Part shown: positions 1 through 7,135 of the stretch, in pieces
How positions within the stretch are numbered: the first letter of the stretch is position 1
How the letters are laid out: every line of letters starts with the position of its first letter
Source of the DNA: Clostridia bacterium
GTDB lineage: Bacteria; Bacillota_A; Clostridia; UBA1381
Direction of reading: 5' to 3'
DNA length: 7,874 nt
NCBI GenBank assembly: GCA_017553025.1
Contig: JAFZNF010000172.1
Location: 1-7,874 of the forward strand
Notes under the pieces: model-generated
Database searches by the model: none
Told to the model about the DNA's origin: nothing
Seen by the model: the letters and a program-made list of their open reading frames with translations, nothing else
Translations under genes and position numbers: made by a program

Positions 1-233
1 GCATCATTCCTTATCGCAAAATTATAGAGCGTCTTCATCTTCTGCTCATACTCAGGTCCGAGTATCCCGAGATTTTTTAAAGGCTCATATATTATATTCG
101 CAACAGAATGCCGTCTTGCCGCATCAATCAGTATATCAACATTTATTTCTTTCGGCAGATTTTCGGGAATTCCTCCCGAAAATGCCGCTTTTATCAGCTT
201 TATAAGGCAGGCGCAATATAAATCCAAATTCAT
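1..233 (-). CDS. Nucleotidyltransferase family protein (PF14907-like), N-terminal part, cut by window edge
   Basis: The reading frame opens with ATG at 233 and runs without a stop to base 1, giving 77 complete codons; the rest lies beyond the left edge. The start is supported by a purine-rich AAAAGGG at the end of the preceding capE-like gene and by tight spacing (TAA-CT-ATG, 2 nt). The protein begins MNLDLYCACLIKLIKAAF and continues with LPKEINVDILIDAARRH, then IIYEPLKNLG and LYNFAIRND. This pattern, a helical start, a 'LP..(V/I)(D/N)...L...A.RH.V...(I/L)Y..L' segment and then a 'LY....RN' helix, is how I recall the uncharacterised nucleotidyltransferase family NTP_transf_5 (PF14907) beginning. 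Those proteins often sit in polysaccharide clusters, but their substrate is generally unknown. The catalytic nucleotidyltransferase motif would lie in the unseen part, so activity cannot be judged. It is the last visible gene of the operon. Confidence 0.62.
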   Translation of the reverse strand, partial: MNLDLYCACLIKLIKAAFSGGIPENLPKEINVDILIDAARRHSVANIIYEPLKNLGILGPEYEQKMKTLYNFAIRND

Positions 234-235
234 AG

Positions 236-1270
236 TTAACCCTTTTCCAGCTCTTCCCTTATATAAGATAGCTCAAGCATTTTTTGCTTAACCTCGCTGA
301 CCGTCAGCAGTTTTGTGTTATCAGAATTAAACTCGGATAACTTTACCCTTTTTTCATCTCCTTCGATGAAATATTTATCGTAATTTAAGTCGCGCTTATC
401 CGACGGAACACGGTAAAAATCACCCATATCAACCGCGCTTGCACATTCCTCGCCTGTCAGCAGGGTTTCATACATTTTTTCACCGTGGCGTATGCCGATT
501 TTCTTAATCTTGTCTTTATCTGCGCCAAATAATTCGCAAACCGCTTCTGCCAAAACCTGAATTGTGCAGGCAGGAGCTTTCTGAATAAATAAATCCCCGT
601 TTTCGCCGTTCTCAAATGCAAACAGAACCAAATCCACCGCTTCTTCAAGCGACATTATAAACCTTGTCATTTTAGGCTCTGTAACCGTTATATTGTTCCC
701 TTTTCTAATCTGGTCAATCCAAAGCGGAATAACCGAGCCTCGGCTGCACATAACATTTCCGTATCTTGTGCAGCATATTTTTGTTTTGCCTGAATTTCTT
801 GATTTTGCTACAGCCACCTTTTCTTCAAGCGCCTTGCTTATTCCCATAGCATTTATCGGATATGCCGCCTTATCGGTTGATAAGCATATTGCGGATTTAA
901 CACCTGCCTCAACGGCAGCTGTCAAAACATTATCCGTGCCGATAACATTGGTTTTTACTGCCTCCATAGGAAAAAATTCACACGACGGAACTTGTTTTAA
1001 AGCAGCGGCGTGAAAGATGTAATCCACTCCCACCATAGCACTCCTGCAGGACTGAAGCGAGCGAACATCTCCTATATAAAACTTTATTTTTTCGGAAACC
1101 TCAGGCATTTTTACCTGAAATTCGTGTCTCATATCATCTTGCTTTTTTTCGTCACGCGAAAAAATACGTATTTCCCCTATGTCTGTCTTTAAAAATCTGT
1201 TCAGCACAGCATTTCCGAATGAACCTGTACCGCCTGTTATCATCAATGTTTTTCCTGTAAACGCCGACAT
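236..1270 (-). CDS. capE: UDP-N-acetylglucosamine 4,6-dehydratase/5-epimerase, CapE-type (soluble short form)
   Basis: This 344-residue extended SDR enzyme matches, from memory, the length and much of the sequence of Staphylococcus aureus CapE. CapE converts UDP-GlcNAc to the 5-inverted 4-keto-6-deoxy-L-arabino sugar, the first step towards UDP-L-FucNAc; PseB makes the same compound for pseudaminic acid. Visible motifs are the nucleotide-binding GGTGSFG (13-19), SRDEKKQDD (38-46), HAAALKQVPSCE (87-98), STDKAAYPINAMGISK (131-146) and RYGNV (169-173). The usual SDR YxxxK is MxxxK here (Met142, Lys146), as in CapE, while Asp133 and Lys134 of the TDK motif are kept. That favours CapE over PseB or membrane-bound PglF/FlaA1. 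There are no N-terminal membrane helices, so it should be cytoplasmic. The ATG at 1270 has an AGGAGG ribosome site 5 nt upstream. It follows the epimerase after 37 nt. CapF and CapG partners, if present, must lie outside the window. Confidence 0.9.
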   Translation of the reverse strand: MSAFTGKTLMITGGTGSFGNAVLNRFLKTDIGEIRIFSRDEKKQDDMRHEFQVKMPEVSEKIKFYIGDVRSLQSCRSAMVGVDYIFHAAALKQVPSCEFFPMEAVKTNVIGTDNVLTAAVEAGVKSAICLSTDKAAYPINAMGISKALEEKVAVAKSRNSGKTKICCTRYGNVMCSRGSVIPLWIDQIRKGNNITVTEPKMTRFIMSLEEAVDLVLFAFENGENGDLFIQKAPACTIQVLAEAVCELFGADKDKIKKIGIRHGEKMYETLLTGEECASAVDMGDFYRVPSDKRDLNYDKYFIEGDEKRVKLSEFNSDNTKLLTVSEVKQKMLELSYIREELEKG

Positions 1271-1307
1271 AATTTCCTCCTGTTTTATAATTGTATATTA
1301 AAAAATA

Positions 1308-2288
1308 CTATCCTTTCAGATTTTCCTTATACCAGCTTATAGCCTCGCAGAGTCCTCTTTTAAAGTCATATTCGGGTGCATACCCCAAAAGCCTTTTCGC
1401 TTTTTCAATATCCGCATTGCTGTGCTTTATATCGCCCGCTCTTTCAGACCCGAAAATCGGCTCTATATCAACACCAAGTGCATCTTTTAACATATAATAA
1501 CTATCAATCAGGTATTCTCTTCCGCCATACGCAATATTAAAAACCTCTCCGTCAGCATCACTTCCTGCAAGACAAGCCTTTAAATTTGCTTCAATTACAT
1601 TTTCTATGTAGGTAAAATCACGGCTCTGCTTTCCGTCGCCATTGATTGTGGGGCATTCTCCTCGCATAAGCTGCATAATAAATTTAGGGATTACTGCGGC
1701 ATATGCGCCATTTGGGTTCTGACGCCTTCCGAAAACATTAAAATACCTGAGTCCTATTGTGGGCAGGCAGTAATGCCTTGTATATTGCTTTGCCCACTCC
1801 TCATCACACCTTTTTGTAAGTGCATACGGGGAAAGCAAATTTCCCTCTCTTCCCTCGGTTTTTGGCAGATTAGGTTCATCCCCGTAAACTGAAGAGCTTG
1901 AGGCATATACAAACTTTTTTACGCCGTTTTGACGTGCTGCCTCAAGCATATTTAAAGTCCCTGAAATGTTATTTGCACAGTAGAAAAGAGGCATATCTAT
2001 AGAGCGCGGAACACTTCCCCAAGCCGCCTGATTGAGCACATAATGAGCGCCCTCCGTTGCTTTTTTGCAGGTGTCAAAATCTTTTATGTCGCCCTCCATA
2101 AACTCATATTTGGGATTGTCGGCAAAAAGTCTGACATTTTCGATGCTTCCCGTTGATAAATCATCTAAACACCGAACCCTATAGCCAAGCGAGAGTATTG
2201 CCTCACATAGATTTGAGCCGATAAAACCTGCTCCGCCCGTCACTAAAAACAAAGTGTTTTCTTCAAATTTAAGATTTTTGTATCCCAA
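1308..2288 (-). CDS. UDP-N-acetylglucosamine (or -uronate) 4-epimerase, WbpP/TviC-like
   Basis: This extended SDR enzyme is about 326 residues from the preferred TTG start at 2288. It has the Rossmann motif VTGGAGFIGSNL near the N-terminus, LDDLSTG after the second strand, NQAAWGSVPRS, the Ser motif ASSSSVYG, the catalytic YALTK (YxxxK), and LRYFNVFGRRQNP. The last pattern is typical of the WbpP/TviC group of UDP-HexNAc 4-epimerases, which interconvert UDP-GlcNAc with UDP-GalNAc or their uronic acids. Placement directly after a UDP-HexNAc 6-dehydrogenase fits a two-step route to UDP-GalNAcA, as in Pseudomonas aeruginosa O6 and Salmonella Vi antigen; which step comes first cannot be told from sequence. 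A longer frame opens at another TTG (2303), overlapping the upstream gene by 13 nt. The TTG at 2288 is better because GGAG (2298-2301) lies exactly 9 nt before it and the upstream TAA is only 2 nt away. Confidence 0.86.
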   Translation of the reverse strand: MGYKNLKFEENTLFLVTGGAGFIGSNLCEAILSLGYRVRCLDDLSTGSIENVRLFADNPKYEFMEGDIKDFDTCKKATEGAHYVLNQAAWGSVPRSIDMPLFYCANNISGTLNMLEAARQNGVKKFVYASSSSVYGDEPNLPKTEGREGNLLSPYALTKRCDEEWAKQYTRHYCLPTIGLRYFNVFGRRQNPNGAYAAVIPKFIMQLMRGECPTINGDGKQSRDFTYIENVIEANLKACLAGSDADGEVFNIAYGGREYLIDSYYMLKDALGVDIEPIFGSERAGDIKHSNADIEKAKRLLGYAPEYDFKRGLCEAISWYKENLKG

Positions 2289-2290
2289 TT

Positions 2291-3610
2291 TTACAATCTC
2301 CAATACTTATATCCAAGTGTCTGAATTTCTTGCTTGTCCTTTATTCCTTTTACATCTACTATAACTTTTCTTGCATTGTTCTCGTCTTTAAACATTTTTG
2401 CAATATCCCCGAGCGAAAGCTCCTTAAATTCCCTATGTGCAACTGCAATAATAACGCAGTCAAGATTTTTAAATTCACTAATAGGCAGTAAATCAACACC
2501 GTAAAATCTTTTGGCATCTTCTTTGCAGGCAACAGGGTCGCATACTATCGGGCTTATCCCGTATTCGCCAAGTTCGGTTATTATGTCAGCAACCTTTGAA
2601 TTTCTGACATCAGGGCAATCCTCTTTAAAGGAAATTCCCAAAATTCCGATTTTTGACGATTTTATGGATTTCTTTACAGAAATCAGCTGTTTTACCGCCT
2701 GCTGGGCAACATATCTGCCCATATCGTCATTTATTCTTCTTCCCGACAGTATTACCTGTGAATGGTATCCAACCTGCTCTGCTCTGTATGTCAGATAATA
2801 CGGGTCAATGCCTATACAATGTCCTCCTACAAGCCCTGGTTTAAATGGCAGAAAATTCCACTTTGTTTCCGCCGCCTCCAAAACTTCGAGGGTGTCAATA
2901 CCTATTTTATTAAAGATAATAGAAAGCTCGTTCATAAATGCTATATTTATGTCGCGCTGGCTGTTTTCTATAACCTTTGCCGCCTCGGCGACCTTGATGG
3001 AGGATGCCTTATACACTCCTGCCTTTACAACAATCTTATAGATATTTGCAATTTCTTCAAGCGACTCTTTATCCATACCTGAAACAATTTTTTTAATCGT
3101 TTCCAGCCTGTGTTCTTTATCTCCGGGATTTATGCGTTCAGGAGAATATCCTACCTTGAAGTCAATCCCGCACTTTAGTCCTGACTCCTTTTCAATAATA
3201 GGAACACATATTTCCTCCGTTACCCCGGGATATACGGTCGATTCATAAACCACTATCGCACCCTTTTTAATGTTCCTTCCTACGGTTTCACTTGATGAAA
3301 TAACAGGCTGCAGGTCTGGAGTGGTATCTTTGTTTATAGGTGTAGGAACTGCAACTATTATAAACCCTGCTTCTTTTAGTTTCTCTTCATCGCAGGTCCA
3401 TTCCACGCTTGATGCAGCTATAGCATCATCGCCCACCTCGGCAGTAGGATCCTCACCCCTTTTATATGCATCTACCTTACTTCTATTAATGTCAAATCCA
3501 ATAACATTTACATATTTCGCAAATCCTACGGCAATGGGCATACCAACATAGCCCAGTCCGACTACTGCTATTTTTTCATTTTTACTGATAATTTGTTCAT
3601 AAAGTGACAT
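2291..3610 (-). CDS. Nucleotide sugar dehydrogenase: UDP-N-acetylhexosamine 6-dehydrogenase (WbpO/TviB-like)
   Basis: The 439-residue protein has the full three-part architecture of UDP-glucose/UDP-ManNAc dehydrogenases. An N-terminal NAD-binding domain carries IAVVGLGYVGMPIA (14-27); a central dimerisation helix carries KVAEAAKVIENSQRD (206-220), with Lys212 and Asn216 at the expected catalytic positions; a C-terminal UDP-binding domain has GILGISFKEDCPDVRNS (322-338). The catalytic cysteine is Cys265 in GGHCIGIDPYYL, and YPERINPGD-type residues appear as YSPERINPGD (155-164). The GGHCIGIDPYYLTY signature and the length are those of enzymes oxidising C6 of UDP-GlcNAc or UDP-GalNAc rather than of UDP-glucose. 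It uses two NAD+ per uronate formed. ATG at 3610 is preceded by GAGG (3619-3622) with 8-nt spacing. It starts 19 nt after the GT4 gene and its last codons contain the ribosome site of the epimerase, so the pair is probably translationally coupled and works together. Confidence 0.92.
   Translation of the reverse strand: MSLYEQIISKNEKIAVVGLGYVGMPIAVGFAKYVNVIGFDINRSKVDAYKRGEDPTAEVGDDAIAASSVEWTCDEEKLKEAGFIIVAVPTPINKDTTPDLQPVISSSETVGRNIKKGAIVVYESTVYPGVTEEICVPIIEKESGLKCGIDFKVGYSPERINPGDKEHRLETIKKIVSGMDKESLEEIANIYKIVVKAGVYKASSIKVAEAAKVIENSQRDINIAFMNELSIIFNKIGIDTLEVLEAAETKWNFLPFKPGLVGGHCIGIDPYYLTYRAEQVGYHSQVILSGRRINDDMGRYVAQQAVKQLISVKKSIKSSKIGILGISFKEDCPDVRNSKVADIITELGEYGISPIVCDPVACKEDAKRFYGVDLLPISEFKNLDCVIIAVAHREFKELSLGDIAKMFKDENNARKVIVDVKGIKDKQEIQTLGYKYWRL
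2298..2301 (-). promoter_or_regulatory. Ribosome binding site deciding the TTG start of the 4-epimerase
   Basis: GGAG on the minus strand lies inside the Trp-Arg codons at the end of the dehydrogenase gene. A 9-nt spacer (2289-2297) that includes the dehydrogenase TAA leads to TTG at 2288. No ATG is available near the start of this frame. The other TTG, at 2303, overlaps this GGAG and has no good site of its own. Confidence 0.65.
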
Positions 3611-3629
3611 ATTAGTTGCCTCAGATTAA

Positions 3630-4712
3630 TTATATTTTTTCTATTTCTTCCATATATGCATCTACTACAAACTTCCTGTCAAACTCATTTTCTGCCTTCT
3701 TTCTTCCGTTTTTGCCCATTTGTTCTCTCTCTGCCTGAGAAAGTGCTAAAAACTTTTCCATCGCAGCTGTAAGGCTTTCTGCTGACTTCGGCTCACAGCC
3801 AAAGCCTGTGACTCCCTCTTCAAAGGTTTCAATACAGCCGGGAACACGTGTTGTTATAACAGGTCTTCCTGTTGATGCAGATTCAATCATTACATTTGCA
3901 AGACCTTCGTGATATGAAGGAAGTACGCAGCAATGTGCATCTTTTATAAATGAATTTACTTCTTTTTGTCTGCCGTGATATCTTACAAATCCCTTTTTTT
4001 CAACATCGGCAAGTCTTTGCTCATAATCCTCTTCGCATATGCCTATTATATCAAGGGAAACATTTTTATGTTTTTTATGTATATTTTCTATTGCCTCTAA
4101 AAGCTCATCGATACCTTTGTCTTTCATTACTCTCCCAATAAATAGAAATCTGATGTTTTCATCATCTTTTGGATATTCTTCAAGCGGGTACGTATTCAGA
4201 TTTACACCTGATCCGGGAATAAGTCTGTAATTATTCTTTACTATTTCCCATTCTTTAAACACTCTCTGATTTTCCTCATTTTGAAAGAAGACACATTTTG
4301 CGTCCGAAAGACCTATTCTATAGAGTTTTTTTGCCAATAAGCTCAAAATCCCTCCGTTTTCAATAGCCGTACCAAGTCCCGTCACATTTGCCATATACGG
4401 TACTTTTAGGTAACGGCACGCCATTCCTCCATAGACGTTTGGCTTTATCGTGTACGTCAAAACGACGTCAGGCTTCGTATTTTTAATCAGTTTTATATAT
4501 CTTATTAACTGGCAAAAATCCCTGAAAGGATTCATTCCCCGTCTTTTAAATTCAAAATCTATGCACTCTAATCCCAAATCCCTCAAAGCCTCTATATATT
4601 CTCCGCAAGGCAGTGCCGCAATCACGCGGTTTTTCTTGCAAAGCTCGCATATCAGCTCTTTACGGAATTTATATAATCCCATATCAAGGTTTGTCAGTAT
4701 CAATATCTTCAT
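3630..4712 (-). CDS. Family 4 glycosyltransferase (GT-B fold)
   Basis: This 360-residue retaining GT4 enzyme probably adds one sugar of the repeat unit to the lipid-linked glycan at the inner face of the membrane. The N-terminal acceptor domain starts MKILILTNLDMGLYKFR and holds TYTIKPNVYGG (86-96) and VTGLGTAIENGG (110-121). The C-terminal nucleotide-sugar domain begins about residue 187 with FLFIGRVMKDKGIDEL, the standard GT4 strand with the phosphate-contacting Arg/Lys. It continues to SYHEGLANVMIESASTGRPVI, where Glu269 and Glu277 make the EX7E motif. The TIKPN-Y-G feature is seen in capsule enzymes of the CapM/PglA kind, where the acceptor is often the first lipid-linked sugar, but donor and acceptor cannot be read from sequence. 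The start ATG (4710-4712) overlaps the acetyltransferase stop as ATGA, so translation is probably coupled. Its ribosome site is weak (GGACGAG region). Confidence 0.88.
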   Translation of the reverse strand: MKILILTNLDMGLYKFRKELICELCKKNRVIAALPCGEYIEALRDLGLECIDFEFKRRGMNPFRDFCQLIRYIKLIKNTKPDVVLTYTIKPNVYGGMACRYLKVPYMANVTGLGTAIENGGILSLLAKKLYRIGLSDAKCVFFQNEENQRVFKEWEIVKNNYRLIPGSGVNLNTYPLEEYPKDDENIRFLFIGRVMKDKGIDELLEAIENIHKKHKNVSLDIIGICEEDYEQRLADVEKKGFVRYHGRQKEVNSFIKDAHCCVLPSYHEGLANVMIESASTGRPVITTRVPGCIETFEEGVTGFGCEPKSAESLTAAMEKFLALSQAEREQMGKNGRKKAENEFDRKFVVDAYMEEIEKI

Positions 4713-5299
4713 TTATTCTCGTCCAATCTTGCAGGGATTCCCTTATATATACCCATTTTTTCTATATTTTTTACTACAACCGCTCCTGCGCCTATAATAC
4801 TGTTCCCGCATATACTTACGTTGTTTCTTACGGCTGCGCCGATACCTATATGGGCGCCCTTGCCGACTTTTACTGTACCGCCCAGCCTTGCACCTACCGA
4901 TATATGTGCAAAATCATCTATCTCATTGTCGTGTTCTACCACCGATGCAGAATTAATTATTGTATGTCTGCCGATTTTTGCGTCTGCATTGATTACGGCA
5001 TTAGGCATAACAACCGTCCCTTCACCGATTTTTGCAGAAGGCGAAATTACTGCGGAAGGATGGATTGCCGTATACCACTTGCACGGCAAATTGCTTATAT
5101 GCTCCCTTATCTGCGGGTCGCCTATGCCGATTATGTAATATGCATCTGCAAATTTTACATAATCCGAAATTTTCCCAATAGTTTCCTTATTTCCGTCATC
5201 ATCTAAAAATCCCAAAAAATTATCGCCGTATGCTGTCACAATGTCCGCAATAACCTTGCCGTGACCGCCCGCACCAATTACGATTACATCTTTAACCAA
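4709..5299 (-). CDS. Sugar O/N-acetyltransferase, PglD/NeuD/EpsM family (left-handed beta-helix)
   Basis: About 196 residues from the preferred start. The N-terminal Rossmann-like UDP-sugar domain opens MVKDVIVIGAGGHGKVIADI with FLDDD following. The C-terminal part is built of hexapeptide repeats (IHPSAVISPSAKIGEG, VINADAKIG, VKVGKGAHIGIGAAV, SIIGAGAVV) that form a left-handed beta-helix trimer. His123 in ASVVEHDNEI is at the position of the catalytic base of PglD. The likely reaction is acetyl-CoA-dependent acetylation of the 4-amino group made by the upstream aminotransferase, giving a UDP-di-N-acetyl sugar. Start choice: the frame is open back to ATG 5356 and has ATG 5308. However, GGGAG (5309-5313) abuts ATG 5308 with no spacer, while TTG 5299 is 9 nt away and places the family's usual N-terminus right. 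The stop overlaps the GT4 start (ATGA). Confidence 0.87.
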   Translation of the reverse strand: MVKDVIVIGAGGHGKVIADIVTAYGDNFLGFLDDDGNKETIGKISDYVKFADAYYIIGIGDPQIREHISNLPCKWYTAIHPSAVISPSAKIGEGTVVMPNAVINADAKIGRHTIINSASVVEHDNEIDDFAHISVGARLGGTVKVGKGAHIGIGAAVRNNVSICGNSIIGAGAVVVKNIEKMGIYKGIPARLDENK

Positions 5300-5308
5300 T
5301 TTCAACAT

Positions 5309-5313
5309 CTCCC
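5309..5313 (-). promoter_or_regulatory. Ribosome binding site of the acetyltransferase, fused to the upstream stop codon
   Basis: The minus strand reads TAGGGAG, so the TAG stop of the phosphoglycosyl transferase shares its G with GGGAG. An ATG follows immediately (5308), too close for initiation. TTG at 5299 lies 9 nt away. The same GGAG-9-TTG arrangement occurs at the epimerase, which supports TTG use in this operon. Confidence 0.55.
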
Positions 5314-5930
5314 TATTGGGTCTTAGTACCTGCAAATTCCTCCATAGTTGCCTCACCCTGCTGGCTTATGCCCTCACTTTTTACAAAGGCTTTCCATACA
5401 GTCAGCACAACTATTTTTACATCAAGCAAAAAACTCACTTTCTTCGTATATTCTACATCAAAAGCAAATTTTTCTTCCCAGGAAATACCGTTTCTGCCGT
5501 TTATCTGTGCCAAGCCCGAAAGTCCCGGTCTTACATCGTGACGATGCCTCTGCTCCTCGCTATAAAGAGGCAGATATTTTACCAGAAGCGGTCTTGGACC
5601 TACTATGCTCATATCACCTTTTAATATGTTAAATGCCTCAGGCAGTTCATCAAGCGATGTTTTCCTTAAAAATCTGCCGTATCTGTTAAGCCTAACACTG
5701 TCAGGCAGCAAATTCCCATAAGCATCCCTTGTGTTATCCATTGTTCTGAATTTGATAAGATTAAAAACCTTTTCATTTTTCCCGGGCCTTGGCTGCAAAA
5801 AAAACGGATTTCCTTTCATCGCTATCGCGCCCAAAACAGTAAGAATCAGATAAAGCCACGAAAAAACCGTAATCGCCGCCAAGGCGCAGAATATGTCCAG
5901 CAAGCGCTTGACATAATTTTTATAAATCAT
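5313..5930 (-). CDS. Undecaprenyl-phosphate sugar phosphotransferase, small monotopic PglC/EpsL type
   Basis: This 205-residue initiating phosphoglycosyl transferase moves a sugar-1-phosphate from a UDP-sugar to undecaprenyl phosphate, at the cytoplasmic face of the membrane. One hydrophobic N-terminal segment (about 10-37) follows KRLLD. The catalytic domain shows KFRTM (60-64), TSLDELPE with the catalytic Asp94-Glu95 pair, GDMSIVGPRPLL (105-116) and VRPGLSGLAQINGRN (133-147). The size is that of the bare PglC core; the extra membrane domain of WbaP is absent. One oddity is that the Ser-Pro that usually breaks the membrane helix is Ser24-Trp25. With the flanking aminotransferase and acetyltransferase it makes the same trio as epsLMN in Bacillus subtilis, suggesting a di-N-acetylbacillosamine-like first sugar. 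The start ATG 5930 has AAGGA (5941-5945) 10 nt upstream and overlaps the aminotransferase stop as ATGA. An in-frame TTG at 5939 is only 1 nt from that site and is rejected. Confidence 0.92.
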   Translation of the reverse strand: MIYKNYVKRLLDIFCALAAITVFSWLYLILTVLGAIAMKGNPFFLQPRPGKNEKVFNLIKFRTMDNTRDAYGNLLPDSVRLNRYGRFLRKTSLDELPEAFNILKGDMSIVGPRPLLVKYLPLYSEEQRHRHDVRPGLSGLAQINGRNGISWEEKFAFDVEYTKKVSFLLDVKIVVLTVWKAFVKSEGISQQGEATMEEFAGTKTQ

Positions 5931-7120
5931 ATAAAACAAGTCCTTACCGCTTTAATAATTATATCCTGCTCCTCTTTTGTCATCTTGTTGTCACTCGGAA
6001 GACAAAGACCTCTTTCAAATATATCCATACCGACGTCAACCGTTTCCTCTGCCGAAACAAACGGATTGTTTTTGTAAATCGGCTGCAAATGCATAGGTTT
6101 CCATATTGGTCTGCATTCCGCGTTCAGTTTATCCAGCGTTTCCTGAATGTGTGCGGGACAGGTTTTCCCCTTTTCCTTTTTATAGTGAGCTTCATTGTCA
6201 GAGCGCACCTGTTTACACATAGCATTTTTGTCAATCAAAATACAGGAAAGCCAGAAATTGGGTTCACAAGTGTCTTCATCGTAAGGGTTCATTGTAATCG
6301 GCAAATCAGCAAAACCCTCTTTATAGCGCATATATATCGCCTTTTTTGCTTCTATGTGTTCCCTGAGATGCGGCAGCTGACCTCTTACGACGCCTGCAAC
6401 CACATTGCTCATACGGTAATTGTATCCCATCTCTTTATGCTGGTACCACGGAGCATTTTCACGGCTTTGTGTTGACCATTTACGCGCTTTATCTGCAGCC
6501 CCCTTATCGTCAGTTAAAAGCATACCTCCCGACGAACCCGTTATTATCTTGTTTCCGTTAAAACTTATGGCGCTGTATGCGCCGAATGTTCCCGTCTGCC
6601 TGCCTTTATATGTTGCTCCTAAAGATTCTGCCGCATCTTCTATTAAGACGGCATTATGCTCTTTGCATATATTTACAATTTCGTCCATTTTAGCCGGGGT
6701 TCCGTAAAGATTGGCGACTACAACAACCTTTGTGTTCGGATAAAGTCGAAATGCTTTTCGGAGTGCTACAGGATCCATATTCCAGGTATCACGCTCCGTA
6801 TCAATAAAAACAGGAATGCCGCCCTCATATACGATTGGGTTTACTGTTGCGGCAAAAGTCATATCGCTTGCAAAAACAAAATCACCTTTTTTTACATCAG
6901 CAAGCTTCATACAAAGGTGCAATGCTGCCGTTCCGCAGGAAAGCGCAACTGCATATTTTACACCTATTTTCTCCGCAACATCTTTTTCAATTTCATTAAT
7001 GTTTTTTCCTGCCGTAGACATCCAGTTCGTATTAAATGCCTCAGACATATACTCCAGTTCTTCACCGTGCATAGTCGGTGAAGAAAGATAAATTTTTCTT
7101 TCAAACGGTTTAATATCCAT
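5927..7120 (-). CDS. DegT/DnrJ/EryC1/StrS PLP-dependent sugar aminotransferase (PglE/EpsN-like)
   Basis: The 397-residue protein belongs to the fold-type I sugar aminotransferases, which use PLP and glutamate to turn a UDP-4-keto-6-deoxy-HexNAc into the 4-amino sugar. Visible features are ALSCGTAALHLCMKLADVKKGD (59-80, phosphate-binding), DMTFAATVNPIVYEGGIPVFID (86-107), LIEDAAESLGATYKG (159-173, with Asp162 contacting the PLP ring nitrogen) and SFNGNKIITGSSGGML, where Lys191 should form the Schiff base. GYNYRMSNVVAGV (about 232-244) is the usual 'NYR(M/L)' segment. Length is normal for PglE/EpsN/LegC-type enzymes. First gene of the operon: ATG 7120 is preceded by AGGGG with about 9-nt spacing and by a consensus promoter about 40 nt upstream. 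The next two genes use its expected product. Whether it acts on a D- or L-configured keto sugar is uncertain because no PglF/EpsC-type dehydratase is in view. Confidence 0.9.
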   Translation of the reverse strand: MDIKPFERKIYLSSPTMHGEELEYMSEAFNTNWMSTAGKNINEIEKDVAEKIGVKYAVALSCGTAALHLCMKLADVKKGDFVFASDMTFAATVNPIVYEGGIPVFIDTERDTWNMDPVALRKAFRLYPNTKVVVVANLYGTPAKMDEIVNICKEHNAVLIEDAAESLGATYKGRQTGTFGAYSAISFNGNKIITGSSGGMLLTDDKGAADKARKWSTQSRENAPWYQHKEMGYNYRMSNVVAGVVRGQLPHLREHIEAKKAIYMRYKEGFADLPITMNPYDEDTCEPNFWLSCILIDKNAMCKQVRSDNEAHYKKEKGKTCPAHIQETLDKLNAECRPIWKPMHLQPIYKNNPFVSAEETVDVGMDIFERGLCLPSDNKMTKEEQDIIIKAVRTCFI

Positions 7121-7135
7121 ACAGTTATACCCCTA

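Noticed and set aside
693..1013. Open frames on the + strand opposite the minus-strand operon, here and at many places up to 7091
   Set aside because: Each lies opposite a well-conserved enzyme gene, lacks a ribosome site, and its translation shows no family features. They are shadows of the real genes.
1271..1307. Possible terminator or internal promoter in the 37-nt gap before the capE-like gene
   Set aside because: The gap is AT-rich but has no GC hairpin and no convincing -35/-10 pair. It mainly holds the strong ribosome site, so I treat the operon as continuous.
5300..5356. Longer acetyltransferase N-terminus from ATG 5356 or ATG 5308
   Set aside because: ATG 5356 lies inside the upstream gene and adds a stretch foreign to the family. 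ATG 5308 directly abuts its only possible ribosome site. TTG 5299 has correct spacing, though ATG 5308 cannot be fully excluded.
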